Notes: generated by a model from the sequence alone, not told the origin. Numbered from the stretch's first letter, positions 24,484 to 34,799 are shown. The stretch: DNA of 64,000 nt from Sphingopyxis sp. Root154 (GCF_001427105.1 NZ_LMGI01000003.1:598618-662617), one strand, 5' to 3'. Program-made: numbers and translations.

Positions 24484-26247
24484 ATGCAGAATATGACCAA
24501 AACCATGATTTCATGCGCCGTGCTGGCGATCTCCTTGATCTCCGCGCCGGCGTTCGCCGCCGATGCGGGCGACCGCGACCTCGCCTCGGCGCCCCAGACG
24601 GTGCCCGAGATCTTGTCGTCGAAGCAGAAACAGCTTTATACGCAGGTGCTCACCGCGATCCGCGGCCAGCGCTGGGCCGAAGCCAAATCGCTGCTCGACG
24701 GTTCGGATAACGGCCCGCTCTCCGATTTCCTGCGCGCCGAACTGCTCACCGCCGCGAACAGCCCGCGTGCCGAAATCGCCGACATTATGCCGATCCTGTC
24801 GCGCTCGCCTTTCCTGCCGCAGGCCGACCAACTCGGACGGCTTGCGACGCGGCGCGGCGCAACCGACCTTCCGACGCTCCCGTTCCAGTCTAGGCTGGCC
24901 TGGTCCGGCAGCGCCCCGCGCCGCCTTGGCGCCGACGCCATCAGCGGCGACCCCGCGGCGGCCGCGCTCGCCCGTTCGATTCCGGAGCGGATCAAGAATG
25001 ACGATCCCGCGGGAGCCGAAGCGTTACTCAACTCCGTTGGCGACCAACTGAGCCCCGAGGCGCGCAACGAATGGCGGCAGAAAGTCGCCTGGTCCTATTA
25101 TATCGAGAATGATGACGCCAACGCGCTGCGCTTGGCGAACGAATGCAGCAGCGGTCAGGGCGCCTGGTCGACGCAGGGCGCATGGGTCAAGGGGCTCGCC
25201 GCGTGGCGCACCCGCGACTATCGCACCGCGCTCACCGCCTTCGACCGCGTCGCGAAGGAAGCGCCCGACAGCGAGCTGCGCGCCGCCGCCTATTATTGGG
25301 CCGCACGTGCCGCGATCGCCGCGGGCGAGCCCGCGTCGGTGCAAACGCGCCTGCGCGCTGCCGCGTCCAATGAGGAAACCTTCTACGGCCTGCTGGCCGC
25401 CGAAACACTTGGCGTCGAGCCGAACCGTCAGCGCGAAAATGTGCGCGCCGACCGCAGCGCCTGGCGCGCGCTCGAAGACCTGCCCAATGTCCGCGCCGCG
25501 ATGGCGTTCGCCGAGATCGGCGAGGATAAATATGCCGGGACGCTGCTCCGCCATCAGGCGCTGATCGGCGACGCGCGGCAGCATGAACAATTGCTCGCGA
25601 TGGCAGGCGCGCTCAGCTTGCCCGAGGTGCAGCTCTATCTTGCGCACAACACGCCGCAGGGCCGCAAGCTCGCGGCACAGACGCGCTATCCGCAGCCCAA
25701 ATGGGAACCCAATGGCGGATGGAAGGTCGATCCGGCGCTCGTCTTCGCGCACACGCTGCAGGAATCGCGCTTCCAGCGCGCCGTCGTCAGCCCCGCAGGC
25801 GCTTTCGGGCTGATGCAGGTTCGCCCCGGCACCGCGCGCGACGTGGCGCGCTGGCGCGGCGACAGCGGCACCGGCGACCTGCGCATTCCCGCGGTCAATA
25901 TGGATATGGGACAGAGTTATCTGCAATATCTCAGCCGCGATCCGTCGACCGGCGGCCAGCTTCCCAAGGTGATTGCCGCCTATAACGCCGGCCCCGCGCC
26001 CGTCGCGCGCTGGCAGACCGAAATCCGCGATAATGGCGACCCGCTGCTTTACATGGAATCGATCCCCTATTGGGAAACGCGCGGATATGTCGGCATCGTG
26101 CTGCGCAATTACTGGATGTACGAAGCGCAGCAAGGCAAGCCATCGGTCAGCCGCGCCGCGCTCGCGCAGGGCAAATGGCCGCGTTTCCCCGATGGTAAGG
26201 ACCGCACGCGCCTGAGCTATGCCGGCGATCTTACGAATGCCGATTGA
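24484..26247 (+). CDS. Soluble lytic murein transglycosylase
   Basis: The 587-residue product has a signal peptide (MTKTMISCAVLAISLISAPAFAA within the first 26 residues), a long helical superhelix typical of the Slt70 U-domain (about 40-400), and a C-terminal SLT domain. The latter shows the catalytic glutamate in HTLQESRFQ near residue 425, then SPAGAFGLMQVRPGTA and VIAAYNAGPAPVARW. It cleaves the MurNAc-GlcNAc bond of peptidoglycan in the periplasm with formation of 1,6-anhydro ends. It starts 3 bp after the UDG-like gene and its end overlaps moaB. Confidence 0.94.
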   Translation: MQNMTKTMISCAVLAISLISAPAFAADAGDRDLASAPQTVPEILSSKQKQLYTQVLTAIRGQRWAEAKSLLDGSDNGPLSDFLRAELLTAANSPRAEIADIMPILSRSPFLPQADQLGRLATRRGATDLPTLPFQSRLAWSGSAPRRLGADAISGDPAAAALARSIPERIKNDDPAGAEALLNSVGDQLSPEARNEWRQKVAWSYYIENDDANALRLANECSSGQGAWSTQGAWVKGLAAWRTRDYRTALTAFDRVAKEAPDSELRAAAYYWAARAAIAAGEPASVQTRLRAAASNEETFYGLLAAETLGVEPNRQRENVRADRSAWRALEDLPNVRAAMAFAEIGEDKYAGTLLRHQALIGDARQHEQLLAMAGALSLPEVQLYLAHNTPQGRKLAAQTRYPQPKWEPNGGWKVDPALVFAHTLQESRFQRAVVSPAGAFGLMQVRPGTARDVARWRGDSGTGDLRIPAVNMDMGQSYLQYLSRDPSTGGQLPKVIAAYNAGPAPVARWQTEIRDNGDPLLYMESIPYWETRGYVGIVLRNYWMYEAQQGKPSVSRAALAQGKWPRFPDGKDRTRLSYAGDLTNAD

Positions 26248-26761
26248 CGAGAGCCTCGTCTTCAAACCCGTCCGGATCGCGCTGCTGACCATCTCGGACA
26301 GCCGCAGCGCCGCGGATGACCGGTCTGGCGACAAGCTCGAGGAATTGCTGACCGGCGCGGGGCATATTCTGGCCGCGCGCGCGATCATCAAGGACGAAAC
26401 CGACCTGATCGTCTCGCGCCTCCATAACTGGATCGACGACACGCAGGTCGATGTCGTAATCACCACCGGCGGCACAGGGCTGACAGGACGCGACGTGACG
26501 CCCGAGGCGCTGCACCGGCTCGACGGCAAGGACATCCCCGGCTTCGGAGAGCTCTTCCGCTGGCTAAGCTATCAGACGATCGGCACCTCGACGATCCAGT
26601 CGCGCGCCTGTGCGGTCGTTGCGCGCGGCACTTATATCTTCGCGCTCCCCGGTTCGACCGGCGCGGTGACCGACGCGTGGGAAGGCATATTGTCCACCCA
26701 GCTCGACAGCCGCCACAAGCCCTGCAATTTCGTCGAGCTGATGCCGAGGCTGACCGAATAG
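26237..26761 (+). CDS. moaB: Molybdenum cofactor biosynthesis protein B
   Basis: The 174-residue product is a MogA/MoaB-type protein with the molybdopterin-binding motif VVITTGGTGLTGRDVTPEAL near residue 75 and PGSTGAVTDAWEGIL near the C-terminus. The family adenylates molybdopterin before molybdenum insertion. I chose the ATG at 26237 (MPIDESLVFKPV), which overlaps the transglycosylase stop by 11 bp; an ATG 18 bp upstream is also possible. Other cofactor genes, moaC and moeA, lie about 21 kb away in the trp operon. Confidence 0.93.
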   Translation: MPIDESLVFKPVRIALLTISDSRSAADDRSGDKLEELLTGAGHILAARAIIKDETDLIVSRLHNWIDDTQVDVVITTGGTGLTGRDVTPEALHRLDGKDIPGFGELFRWLSYQTIGTSTIQSRACAVVARGTYIFALPGSTGAVTDAWEGILSTQLDSRHKPCNFVELMPRLTE

Positions 26762-26787
26762 TCGATTTGTTCTTTATTTGTTCTCAC

Positions 26788-26804
26788 CGGAGGATTATCC
26801 TCCG
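26788..26804 (+). promoter_or_regulatory. Hairpin over the ribosome site of the radical SAM gene
   Basis: CGGAGGA and TCCTCCG form a 7-bp inverted repeat with a 3-nt loop. The left arm is itself the GGAGGA ribosome site of the next gene, so the hairpin would hide it from ribosomes. Regulation by this fold is an inference. Confidence 0.45.
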
Positions 26805-26807
26805 CCG

Positions 26808-27896
26808 GTGGAATCGCCCAAACCTCTCCCCCCGATCGCGGGCCGCGGCGCGCCGACCAATCTGCGCCCAACGCGCACCGGATCGGCCGAGCGCGTCCTC
26901 GACGGCGACTGGCTCGACGCGGCGGAGGAGATCGACGGCGACGCCCCGCCGCTGCGCACGACGGTCACGATCGAGCATCCCAAGACGATCATATCGCGCA
27001 ACAAGTCGCCTGACATCAGCTTCGACCGCTCGATCAACCCTTATCGCGGCTGCGAGCATGGCTGCATCTATTGCTTTGCGCGCCCGACGCACGCGTTCCA
27101 TGACCTGTCGCCAGGGCTCGATTTCGAAAGCAAGCTCTTCGCCAAACCCGACGCGGCCAAGCTGCTCCGCGCCGAACTTGCGAAGCGCGGCTATACGGCG
27201 GCACCGCTCGCGATCGGCACCAACACCGACGGCTACCAGCCGATCGAGCGCGAATGGGGCATCACCCGTTCGATCGTCGAAGTTCTTGCCGAAACGCGCC
27301 ACCCGCTGATCATCACCACCAAGTCCGATCGCGTCCTGCGCGATATCGACCTGCTCGCCGACATGGCGCGCGACAATCTGGTCGGCGTCGCGGTGTCGGT
27401 AACGACGCTCGACCCTGCCATCGCGCGCACGCTCGAACCGCGCGCGCCGCACCCGCGCCGCCGGCTCGCGGCGATCCGCAAGCTGATCGACGCGGGTGTG
27501 CCGACGCAGGTCAACATCTCGCCGATCATCCCAGCGATCACCGATTATGAGATCGAGGCAATCATGGCCGCCGCAGCCGAAGCCGGAGCAATCCGCGCAT
27601 CCTATATATTGATGCGCCTGCCGTTCGAGGTCGCGCCCTTGTTCCGCGCCTGGCTTGCGGCGCATTATCCCGACCGCGCCGACAAGGTGATGCATATGGT
27701 GCAGGACATCCGCGGCGGCCGCGACAACGACCCCGATTTCTTCACACGGATGAGAGGTCAAGGCGTCTGGGCGCAACTTATCCGGACGCGCGTCAAACGC
27801 GCGGCGCGCGACCATGGCATGGACCGGAGCTTTCCGCCGATCCGGAGCGACCTGTTCCGTCCACCGGAACGCGACGGGCAGATGGAGCTGTTCTAG
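26808..27896 (+). CDS. PA0069-family radical SAM protein
   Basis: About 362 residues with the radical SAM cysteine motif CEHGCIYCFAR (C-x3-C-x2-C) near residue 85 inside NPYRGCEHGCIYC, as in spore photoproduct lyase-like Rv2578c/PA0069 proteins, and the TNTDGYQPIEREWGITRSI segment. The N-terminal IAGRGAPTNLRPTR is typical of the family. Members bind a 4Fe-4S cluster and cleave SAM; the substrate is unknown. Two starts are possible: TTG at 26778 with no ribosome site, or GTG at 26808 with GGAGGA 13 bp upstream, which I prefer. Its TAG stop shares four bases (CTAG) with the stop of the convergent acyl-CoA synthetase gene. Confidence 0.88.
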   Translation: MESPKPLPPIAGRGAPTNLRPTRTGSAERVLDGDWLDAAEEIDGDAPPLRTTVTIEHPKTIISRNKSPDISFDRSINPYRGCEHGCIYCFARPTHAFHDLSPGLDFESKLFAKPDAAKLLRAELAKRGYTAAPLAIGTNTDGYQPIEREWGITRSIVEVLAETRHPLIITTKSDRVLRDIDLLADMARDNLVGVAVSVTTLDPAIARTLEPRAPHPRRRLAAIRKLIDAGVPTQVNISPIIPAITDYEIEAIMAAAAEAGAIRASYILMRLPFEVAPLFRAWLAAHYPDRADKVMHMVQDIRGGRDNDPDFFTRMRGQGVWAQLIRTRVKRAARDHGMDRSFPPIRSDLFRPPERDGQMELF

Positions 27897-29500
27897 GCGG
27901 CTGCCAGCGACTTCAGCTTGTAATCCTTGTAATCGTCGCGGATCTGGCGCTTCAAAATCTTGCCCGTCGCGGTGTGTGGCAGTTCATCGACAAAGACGAT
28001 TTCGTCGGGAAGCCACCATTTGGCGACCTTGTCCTTGAGGTATTCGACGATCGCCGCCTCACTCACGTCGGACCCAGGCTTTTTGACGATCAACAGGATC
28101 GGCCGTTCGTCCCATTTCGGGTGATAGACGCCGACCGCAGCTGCCTCCTGCACTCCGGGCGCGCCGACTGCGGCGTTTTCGAGCTCGATCGAGCTGATCC
28201 ACTCGCCGCCCGACTTGATCACATCCTTCGCGCGGTCGGTGATCTGCATGACGCCGTCGGGGTGCAGCACCGCGACGTCGCCGGTGTCGAACCAGCCGTC
28301 GCCATCGGCGGCGTCAACATCGGCCTTGAAATAGCGCTGGATGATCCACGGCCCACGGCATTGCAGCCGCCCGCTGGTCACACCGTCGCGCGGCAGTTCC
28401 TTGTCCTCGTCGTCGACGATGCGCAGTTCGACCCCGAAGGGCGGGCAGCCCTGACGGCATACGATGTCGACCTGTTCGTCGAAGCTCAGTTCGTCCCAGT
28501 TCCACGGCCGCTTGCCCATCGTCCCGATCGGGCTGGTTTCGGTCATCCCCCACGCATGACCGACCGCGATCCCGGCGCGCATGAAGCGTTCGATCATCGC
28601 GCGCGGCGCCGCCGAACCGCCAATGATCACGCGCTCGAGCTTACCGTAACCGATCCCGGTTGCATCCATATGCGCGAACATCGCGATCCACACCGTCGGC
28701 ACGCCGGCGCTGTGGGTGACGCCCTCGTCGTGCATCAGGTCGCACAGCACCTGCGCATCGTTGGTCGCCGAGAACACCAGCTTGGCCCCGACCGTCGCGG
28801 CGGCGAAGGGCACGCCCCAGCTGTTGGCATGGAACATCGGCACGATCGGCAGGATCACGCTGCGGTTCGACAGGCCGAAGACGTCGGGCTGGATTTCGGT
28901 GATCGCATGGATGACGTTCGAGCGATGTTCGTAGAGCACGCCCTTGGGATTGCCGGTGGTCCCGCTGGTATAACAAAGCCCGACCGGATCGCGCTCGTCG
29001 AGTTCGACCCATTCGAAACTGCCATCCTCGGCATCGATCAGGTCGCGGTACGACAGATAGCCTTCGCGCGCCGGCGCATCGAACAGGATGAAATGCTCGA
29101 CCGTCGGCAATTGCGGGCGCAGCCGCTCGACGATCGGCAGGAACATCGCATCGAACAGCAGCACGCGGTCGTCGGCATGGTTGACGATATAGATCAGCTG
29201 CTCGTCGAACAGCCGCGGATTGACCGTGTGGAGCACCCCGCCGATGCCCGCGCCGCCGTACCAGCTGACGAGATGATGTCCATGGTTCATCGCCAGCGTC
29301 GCAATGCGGTCGCCCTTGTTCATCCCGAGCTTGACCATGGCCGCGGCGAAGCGGCGCGCGTCGTGCCCGACCTCACCCCACGTCGTGCGGGTCTGGCTGC
29401 CGTCGGCCCAGCGCGAGACGATCTCGCGATCCGCATGCTCGCGCGCGGCATGGTCGATCAGGCTGGTGACCAGCAGCGGCTGGCTCTGCATTCCGGACAT
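27893..29500 (-). CDS. Acyl-CoA synthetase (AMP-forming), fatty-acid/medium-chain type
   Basis: The 535-residue ANL-superfamily enzyme shows the ATP/AMP motif [12 protein letters not shown] near residue 180, [13 protein letters not shown] near 330, the hinge region [25 protein letters not shown] near 420, and the C-terminal catalytic lysine in [17 protein letters not shown]. It would activate a carboxylic acid, probably a fatty acid, to acyl-AMP and then acyl-CoA in the cytoplasm. An AGAGAGGA ribosome site lies 8 bp before the ATG at 29500. Chain-length preference cannot be read from sequence. ETF-QO and the CoA-transferase in the window suggest active acyl-CoA metabolism but are not adjacent. 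Confidence 0.93.
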   Translation of the reverse strand: MSGMQSQPLLVTSLIDHAAREHADREIVSRWADGSQTRTTWGEVGHDARRFAAAMVKLGMNKGDRIATLAMNHGHHLVSWYGGAGIGGVLHTVNPRLFDEQLIYIVNHADDRVLLFDAMFLPIVERLRPQLPTVEHFILFDAPAREGYLSYRDLIDAEDGSFEWVELDERDPVGLCYTSGTTGNPKGVLYEHRSNVIHAITEIQPDVFGLSNRSVILPIVPMFHANSWGVPFAAATVGAKLVFSATNDAQVLCDLMHDEGVTHSAGVPTVWIAMFAHMDATGIGYGKLERVIIGGSAAPRAMIERFMRAGIAVGHAWGMTETSPIGTMGKRPWNWDELSFDEQVDIVCRQGCPPFGVELRIVDDEDKELPRDGVTSGRLQCRGPWIIQRYFKADVDAADGDGWFDTGDVAVLHPDGVMQITDRAKDVIKSGGEWISSIELENAAVGAPGVQEAAAVGVYHPKWDERPILLIVKKPGSDVSEAAIVEYLKDKVAKWWLPDEIVFVDELPHTATGKILKRQIRDDYKDYKLKSLAAA

Positions 29501-29598
29501 CGGGCATTCCTCTCTTTTCTTTGCCCTAGGGATAAGGCGAGGAATGCGGTTTACGCAAGCGTCAACGGATCGGTCGGCGCGAAAACCGAGCCGCGCGA

Positions 29599-30006
29599 TC
29601 AGCCGGGAAGTTCGCCAATCTTTGGAACCGTCTCCAGATCGGCGTCCCATCCGGCGCGGCTGTCACAACAGATATGCGCGGTCGGCCGGATATCGATCGC
29701 GCTGTCGATGCTTCCAGCCGGGACGACGAGCATCGCTCCCTGCATCACCTCGCGCGGCAGCCCCGACCCGCATTCGGAGCAAAAATCTCTTTGATGACGG
29801 GTCGCGGGAATACGATAGGACTTCACCTTGTCCTGCCCCGACAACCAGTTGAGCTTTGCCGTTGCCGAGAACAGATTCGCGCCATGCGCCGACCCGCTGC
29901 CCTTGCGGCATCGCGAACAATGGCAAAGATAGAAGGCGTCGAATTCGCCGACGATCTCGAAGCTGACACCCCCGCAAAGACACGCACCGGTAATCGTTCG
30001 GGTCAT
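29599..30006 (-). CDS. GFA-family (Mss4-like) zinc protein
   Basis: The 135-residue protein has the GFA cysteine pattern: GACLCGGVSFEIVG at the N-terminus, YLCHCSRCRKGSGSAHG near residue 30, and DFCSECGSGLPRE near residue 75, which together would bind one or two zinc ions. The family is named after the glutathione-dependent formaldehyde-activating enzyme, but most members have no proven activity. An AGGAGGGGG ribosome site precedes the ATG. It is downstream of dnaE on the same strand with a 59-bp gap. Confidence 0.9.
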   Translation of the reverse strand: MTRTITGACLCGGVSFEIVGEFDAFYLCHCSRCRKGSGSAHGANLFSATAKLNWLSGQDKVKSYRIPATRHQRDFCSECGSGLPREVMQGAMLVVPAGSIDSAIDIRPTAHICCDSRAGWDADLETVPKIGELPG

Positions 30007-30065
30007 TCCGCCCCCTCCTGTTTCATGCTGGACGGTTGCCGAAGGAACCCGGCGACCGTGGATCG

Positions 30066-33000
30066 CTAACGCGCCCGAAAGTCCTTGGGGGTGAACAGCG
30101 ACAGCGCCACGTCGCTAACCCCCACGACCGTTTCGAACCGCGAAACGACATCGGGGCCCAGCGCAAAGCCGCGGCCAAGGTTGATGCGAAGTTCATCTCC
30201 GGTGTCGGGATCCTCGGTCAGGATGAACACGCGCCCGCGCGCATCCTCGCGCCGTTCGAGCAGGCGCGCCATCTCCGCAATCGCATCGGGCAGCACGACG
30301 CGACAGGTCAGTTCCAGCGCTGCGGTCGCCGCCATTTCGGCCAGCGGTTGCGCGCCGCGCACCGTCACGCGCGGCGTTTCTTCGCCCTCGAGCAGGTCGA
30401 GCTCGACCGAAAGGATGGCGCAGCCGCCATCGGCTGCGAGCGCCTCCAATATCTTGCTCGCCTGCTCGTCGAAACAACTCGACTGGAATTGCCCGCTGCG
30501 GTCGGAAAGCGTCAGGTTGAGGAACCGATTGCCGCGCTGCGACACGCGTGGCCGCGCGCTTTCGACCATGCCCGCCATTGTCATAGGAATACGCGTGCCG
30601 GGCGTCATCTCGACGTTCGCGCAAATATCACCGTAGGTCCGGGCGCCGCGCGCCGAGATGATCGCTTCATATTGCTCGACCGGATGCGACGAGAAATAGA
30701 AGCCGAAGGCATCCTTCTCGCGCGTCATCCGCTCGGCGAGCGTCCACGGTTCCGCTGCGGGCAGTTGCAGCGCCGGTGCGATCGCGATGTCGCCGCCGAA
30801 CAGGCCGCCCTGCCCTGTCGAGCGCTCGTGTGCCGAGCTGTTGGCACAGGCGAGCAGGCTCTCGGCACCGGCGAAGGCGCGCGGACGGTCGGGCTCGATA
30901 GGATCGAACGCCCCCGCCCCGGCCAGTGCCTCGATCTGGCGCCGGTTGAGCAGCTTGGGATCGATGCGGCTCGCGAAATCGTCGAGCGATGCGAAATCGC
31001 CCTTCGCGCGCTCGGCGACCAAGGCCTCCATCGCCTTCTCGCCAACGCCCTTGAGCGCACCGAGCGCATAACGGACCGTCAGCCCCCCCTCGGCCAAGCC
31101 CTCTCCGCTCCGCCCGACCGAGAAATCGGCTTCGCTGTCATTGACCGACGGCGGAGAGATCTCGACTTCGAGGCGCCGCATATCGTCGATGAAGATCGAC
31201 AATTTATCGGTCTGGTGGCTGTCGAACGACATTGATGCCGCGAAAAATTCGTGCGGATAATGCGCCTTTAGCCACGCCGTCTGGTACGATAGCAGCGCAT
31301 AGGCGGCGGCGTGGCTCTTGTTGAAGCCATAGCCCGCGAACTTGTCGATCAAGTCGAACAGCTCGTTCGCCGCCTTGGGCGCGATCTGGTTATGCTCGCC
31401 GCAGCCCTTGACGAACGTGTCGCGCTGAGCGTCCATCTCGGCCTGGACCTTCTTGCCCATCGCGCGGCGCAAGAGGTCGGCGCCGCCGAGGCTGTAGCCG
31501 GCGAGGATCTGCGCCGCCTGCATCACCTGTTCCTGATAGACGAAGATGCCATAGGTTTCGGCGAGGATGCCTTCGAGCAAGGGGTGCGGGTAAGCGATTG
31601 CTTCTCGCCCGTTCTTGCGCGCTCCGAACAGCGGGATATTGTCCATCGGCCCCGGACGATAGAGCGCGACGAGCGCGATGATGTCGCCGAAATTGGTCGG
31701 TTTCACCGCCGACAGCGTGCGCCGCATGCCTTCAGATTCCAGCTGGAACACCCCGACGGTCTCGCCGCGCTGGAGCAGTTCGTAGACCTTGGGCGTCGCG
31801 TCGGCGTCTTCCCATGGCAGCGCATCGAGATCGACGTCGATCCCGCGCAGCGCGAGCAGGCGACGCGCTTCCTTGAGCACCGACAGCGTCTTGAGACCGA
31901 GGAAGTCGAATTTGACCAGCCCCGCGCTCTCGACATATTTCATGTCGAACTGCGTCACCGGCATGTCCGAACGCGGGTCGCGATAGAGCGGGACGAGCTG
32001 GTCGAGCGGACGGTCGCCGATCACCACGCCCGCAGCGTGGGTCGAGCTGTGCCGCGGCAAGCCCTCGAGCTGGCGTGCCATATCGAACAGGCGGCGCACC
32101 CCGTCGTCCTGCTTGTACTCAGTCATCAGCTCGGCAACGCCGTTCAGCGCGCGCTCGAGCGTCCACGGATCGGTCGGATGGTTCGGCACCAGCTTGGCGA
32201 GGCGATCGACCTGACCATAGCTCATCTGGAGCACACGCCCCGTGTCCTTGAGCACCGCGCGCGCTTTCAGCTTACCGAAGGTGATGATCTGCGCGACCGT
32301 ATCGCGGCCATATTTCTCCTGCACATAGCGGATCACTTCGCCGCGCCGCGTTTCGCAGAAATCGATGTCGAAGTCGGGCATCGACACGCGTTCGGGGTTG
32401 AGGAAGCGTTCGAACAGCAGGCCGAGCTTCAGCGGATCGAGGTCGGTGATCGTCAACGCCCACGCGACGACGCTGCCCGCGCCCGAACCGCGCCCCGGTC
32501 CCACCGGAATGTCGTGCGCCTTCGCCCATTTGATGAAGTCGGCAACGATCAGGAAGTAGCCCGGGAACCCCATCTGGGTGATGACGTCGACTTCGAAATC
32601 GAGGCGCGTGACATAGGCTTCACGCTCCTCGTCGGTCAGCTCGGGATAATGCGCGAGCCGCGCGTCGAGACCCGCATGCGCGTCGGCCTTGAGCTGTGCC
32701 GCCTCGCCCTCGCGGTCGCCGGCGAGGCTCGGCAGGATCGGCGCGCGCTTCGGCGCCATGAATGCGCAGCGCTGTGCGACGACGAGCGTGTTGCGGATCG
32801 CCTCGGGCAGATCCGAAAAGGCGTCTTCCATCGCCTCGGCCGGTTTCAGCCAGGCTTCCGGGCTCGAAACGCGGCGGTCCTCGCTCTCGACATACGCCGA
32901 CTGCGCAATGCACAGCATCGCATCGTGCGCGGGGTGGAAATTGGGTTCGACAAAGTTCGCGGGGTTGGTCGCGACGATCGGCAGCGCGCGCGCATAAGCC

Positions 33001-33578
33001 AGATCGATCAGCGCCGCTTCGGCCGCGATCTCGGTCGCATCGCCGCGCCGTGACAGTTCGATGTAGAGCCGCCCGCTGAACAGCGCCTCCAATTGCTCGA
33101 CATAGTCGTCGGCCGCGCTCTTCTGCTCGCCCGCGAGCAAACGCGCGAGCGCACCCTCGCCGCCGCCGGTGAGGCAGATCAGCCCATCGGTCCTGCCCGC
33201 GATGTCGGACAGCAGCACATGCGGGTCCTGCTCGACCGGGCGGCCGAGATGTGCCGCCGAAACCAGTGCGCACAGATTGTCATATCCGGCATTGTCCTGC
33301 GCATAGAGCGCCAGCCAGTCGATCAGCGGCGCGCCGTTCGCGAGCCGCTGCCCCGGGCGCGCGACGCTCAGCAGCGTGCCGACGATCGGTTGCACGCCCG
33401 CCGCCTTGCACGCCTCGCCGAATGCCATGACGCCGTAAAGGCCGTTGCGATCGGCGACTGCGATCGCCGGAAACCCGCGCTCGCGCGCAGCCTTGGCGAT
33501 CAGCTTGGGCTCGATCGCCCCCTCCAGCATGGTGAAACTGGAAAAGACGCGCAGGGGGACAAAGGGGCTGAAGGCCAT
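30066..33578 (-). CDS. dnaE: DNA polymerase III alpha subunit
   Basis: The 1170-residue product has the standard DnaE order: N-terminal PHP domain (FVPLRVFSSFTMLEGAIEPK), polymerase palm with the catalytic aspartates in PDFDIDFCETRRGE near residue 400, HSSTHAAGVVI, VYQEQVMQAAQ, GYGFNKSHAAAYALL, then a helix-hairpin-helix and an OB-fold region (PMTMAGMVESARPRVSQRG). It is the replicative polymerase rather than DnaE2, which is shorter and normally paired with imuAB. The start ATG at 33578 has no strong ribosome site. Upstream on the same strand lie gpx and the Lol genes. Confidence 0.97.
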   Translation of the reverse strand: MAFSPFVPLRVFSSFTMLEGAIEPKLIAKAARERGFPAIAVADRNGLYGVMAFGEACKAAGVQPIVGTLLSVARPGQRLANGAPLIDWLALYAQDNAGYDNLCALVSAAHLGRPVEQDPHVLLSDIAGRTDGLICLTGGGEGALARLLAGEQKSAADDYVEQLEALFSGRLYIELSRRGDATEIAAEAALIDLAYARALPIVATNPANFVEPNFHPAHDAMLCIAQSAYVESEDRRVSSPEAWLKPAEAMEDAFSDLPEAIRNTLVVAQRCAFMAPKRAPILPSLAGDREGEAAQLKADAHAGLDARLAHYPELTDEEREAYVTRLDFEVDVITQMGFPGYFLIVADFIKWAKAHDIPVGPGRGSGAGSVVAWALTITDLDPLKLGLLFERFLNPERVSMPDFDIDFCETRRGEVIRYVQEKYGRDTVAQIITFGKLKARAVLKDTGRVLQMSYGQVDRLAKLVPNHPTDPWTLERALNGVAELMTEYKQDDGVRRLFDMARQLEGLPRHSSTHAAGVVIGDRPLDQLVPLYRDPRSDMPVTQFDMKYVESAGLVKFDFLGLKTLSVLKEARRLLALRGIDVDLDALPWEDADATPKVYELLQRGETVGVFQLESEGMRRTLSAVKPTNFGDIIALVALYRPGPMDNIPLFGARKNGREAIAYPHPLLEGILAETYGIFVYQEQVMQAAQILAGYSLGGADLLRRAMGKKVQAEMDAQRDTFVKGCGEHNQIAPKAANELFDLIDKFAGYGFNKSHAAAYALLSYQTAWLKAHYPHEFFAASMSFDSHQTDKLSIFIDDMRRLEVEISPPSVNDSEADFSVGRSGEGLAEGGLTVRYALGALKGVGEKAMEALVAERAKGDFASLDDFASRIDPKLLNRRQIEALAGAGAFDPIEPDRPRAFAGAESLLACANSSAHERSTGQGGLFGGDIAIAPALQLPAAEPWTLAERMTREKDAFGFYFSSHPVEQYEAIISARGARTYGDICANVEMTPGTRIPMTMAGMVESARPRVSQRGNRFLNLTLSDRSGQFQSSCFDEQASKILEALAADGGCAILSVELDLLEGEETPRVTVRGAQPLAEMAATAALELTCRVVLPDAIAEMARLLERREDARGRVFILTEDPDTGDELRINLGRGFALGPDVVSRFETVVGVSDVALSLFTPKDFRAR

Positions 33579-33617
33579 CAGATGACGCTACAGTGACAGC
33601 ACTGATTCTGCCAAGGC

Positions 33618-34094
33618 TTAACCCAGCAGTTCCTCGATCTCTTTGCGCAATTGCTCGGGCTTGGTCGTCGGCGCGTGGCGCGACACTGTCCTGCCTTCGC
33701 GGTCGACAAGGAATTTGGTGAAATTCCACTTGATCCCGCTGCCGAGCAGCCCGGTCTTTTCCTTCTTCAAATGCTTGAAGATCGGATCGGCATCGTCGCC
33801 ATTGACGTCGATCTTCGCCATCAGCGGGAAACTGACGTCGTAGGTCAGCGAACAGAAATTCGCGATTTCCGCCGCATCGCCCGGCTCCTGCGCACCGAAC
33901 TGATTGCATGGAAAGGCGAGGATCTCGAGCCCGCGGTCCTTATAGTCGCGGTAAAGCTCCTCCAGCCCCTCATATTGCGGGGTGAAGCCGCATTTCGACG
34001 CGGTGTTGACGATCAGCAGCACCTTTCCGCGATAGTCGGCCAGCGATTGGGCGCCGCCGCCGGGCAGCTTCGCCGAAAGATCGTACAATGACAT
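33618..34094 (-). CDS. Glutathione peroxidase family protein
   Basis: The 158-residue protein has the active-site sequence NTASKCGFTPQYEGLE with a cysteine (C35) in place of selenocysteine, the glutamine in LAFPCNQFGAQEPG and the tryptophan in IKWNFTKFLVDREG, completing the catalytic set. Cys-type bacterial members often use thioredoxin rather than glutathione, with FPCNQ as the resolving-cysteine region. It reduces hydrogen peroxide and organic peroxides. GGGGACGG precedes the ATG. It sits between lolD and dnaE on the same strand. Confidence 0.94.
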   Translation of the reverse strand: MSLYDLSAKLPGGGAQSLADYRGKVLLIVNTASKCGFTPQYEGLEELYRDYKDRGLEILAFPCNQFGAQEPGDAAEIANFCSLTYDVSFPLMAKIDVNGDDADPIFKHLKKEKTGLLGSGIKWNFTKFLVDREGRTVSRHAPTTKPEQLRKEIEELLG

Positions 34095-34121
34095 AGTCCG
34101 TCCCCTTCTTGTCGCGCGAGC

Positions 34122-34799
34122 CTACGCCTCGATCCGCCCGTCGTGCAAGCGCAGCACGCGGTCCATCCGCGCCGCGAGCCGCTCATTGTGAGTCGCGACG
34201 AGCGCGGCCGAGCCATGATCGCGCACCAGCTTGACGAACTGGTCGAACACCCGATCCGCCGTCGCCTCGTCGAGATTGCCGGTGGGCTCGTCGGCGAGGA
34301 CCAACAAGGGCCGGTTCGCGAGCGCGCGTGCCACCGCGACGCGCTGCTGCTCGCCGCCCGACAGCTTGCTCGGCTTGTGATGCAATCGTTCGGCCAGCCC
34401 CAGCCGTCCGAGCAGGTCTGCAGCGCGTTCCTCGGCCTCAGCTTGCCCGGCCCCGCGGATCAACTGCGGCAGGATCACATTCTCGATCGCGTTGAAATCG
34501 GGGAGCAAGTGGTGGAACTGATAGACGAAGCCGATCTTCTCGCGCCGCGTCTTCGTCCGCTCGCCCTGATCATATCGCGTGACGTCATGGCCGTCGATGC
34601 TGATCGTTCCGTCGAATCCGCCTTCGAGCAGGCCCACGGCCTGCAACATCGTCGACTTTCCCGACCCCGACGGCCCGAGGAGCGCGACGATTTCGCCGCG
34701 CTTCAGATGGGCATCGACCCCACGCAGCACGTCGATGGTGACGTCGCCCTGCGTAAAGCTGCGTTTGAGCGCATGCAGTTCGAGGATCATGTCACTCAT
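34122..34799 (-). CDS. lolD: Lipoprotein-releasing ABC transporter ATP-binding protein LolD
   Basis: The 225-residue ATPase shows Walker [13 protein letters not shown] near residue 45, the ABC signature [17 protein letters not shown] near residue 145, Walker [15 protein letters not shown] and the switch histidine in [11 protein letters not shown]. It powers release of outer-membrane lipoproteins from the inner membrane. It overlaps the permease gene by 8 bp and is therefore its partner. The two exported lipoproteins at 1635 and 16384 would be possible clients. Confidence 0.95.
   Translation of the reverse strand: MSDMILELHALKRSFTQGDVTIDVLRGVDAHLKRGEIVALLGPSGSGKSTMLQAVGLLEGGFDGTISIDGHDVTRYDQGERTKTRREKIGFVYQFHHLLPDFNAIENVILPQLIRGAGQAEAEERAADLLGRLGLAERLHHKPSKLSGGEQQRVAVARALANRPLLVLADEPTGNLDEATADRVFDQFVKLVRDHGSAALVATHNERLAARMDRVLRLHDGRIEA

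Noticed and set aside
30066..33578. dnaE considered as the SOS polymerase DnaE2
   Set aside because: Length of 1170 residues, PHP domain and context with lol and gpx genes fit replicative DnaE; no imuA or imuB and no GTTC-N7-GTTC box nearby.
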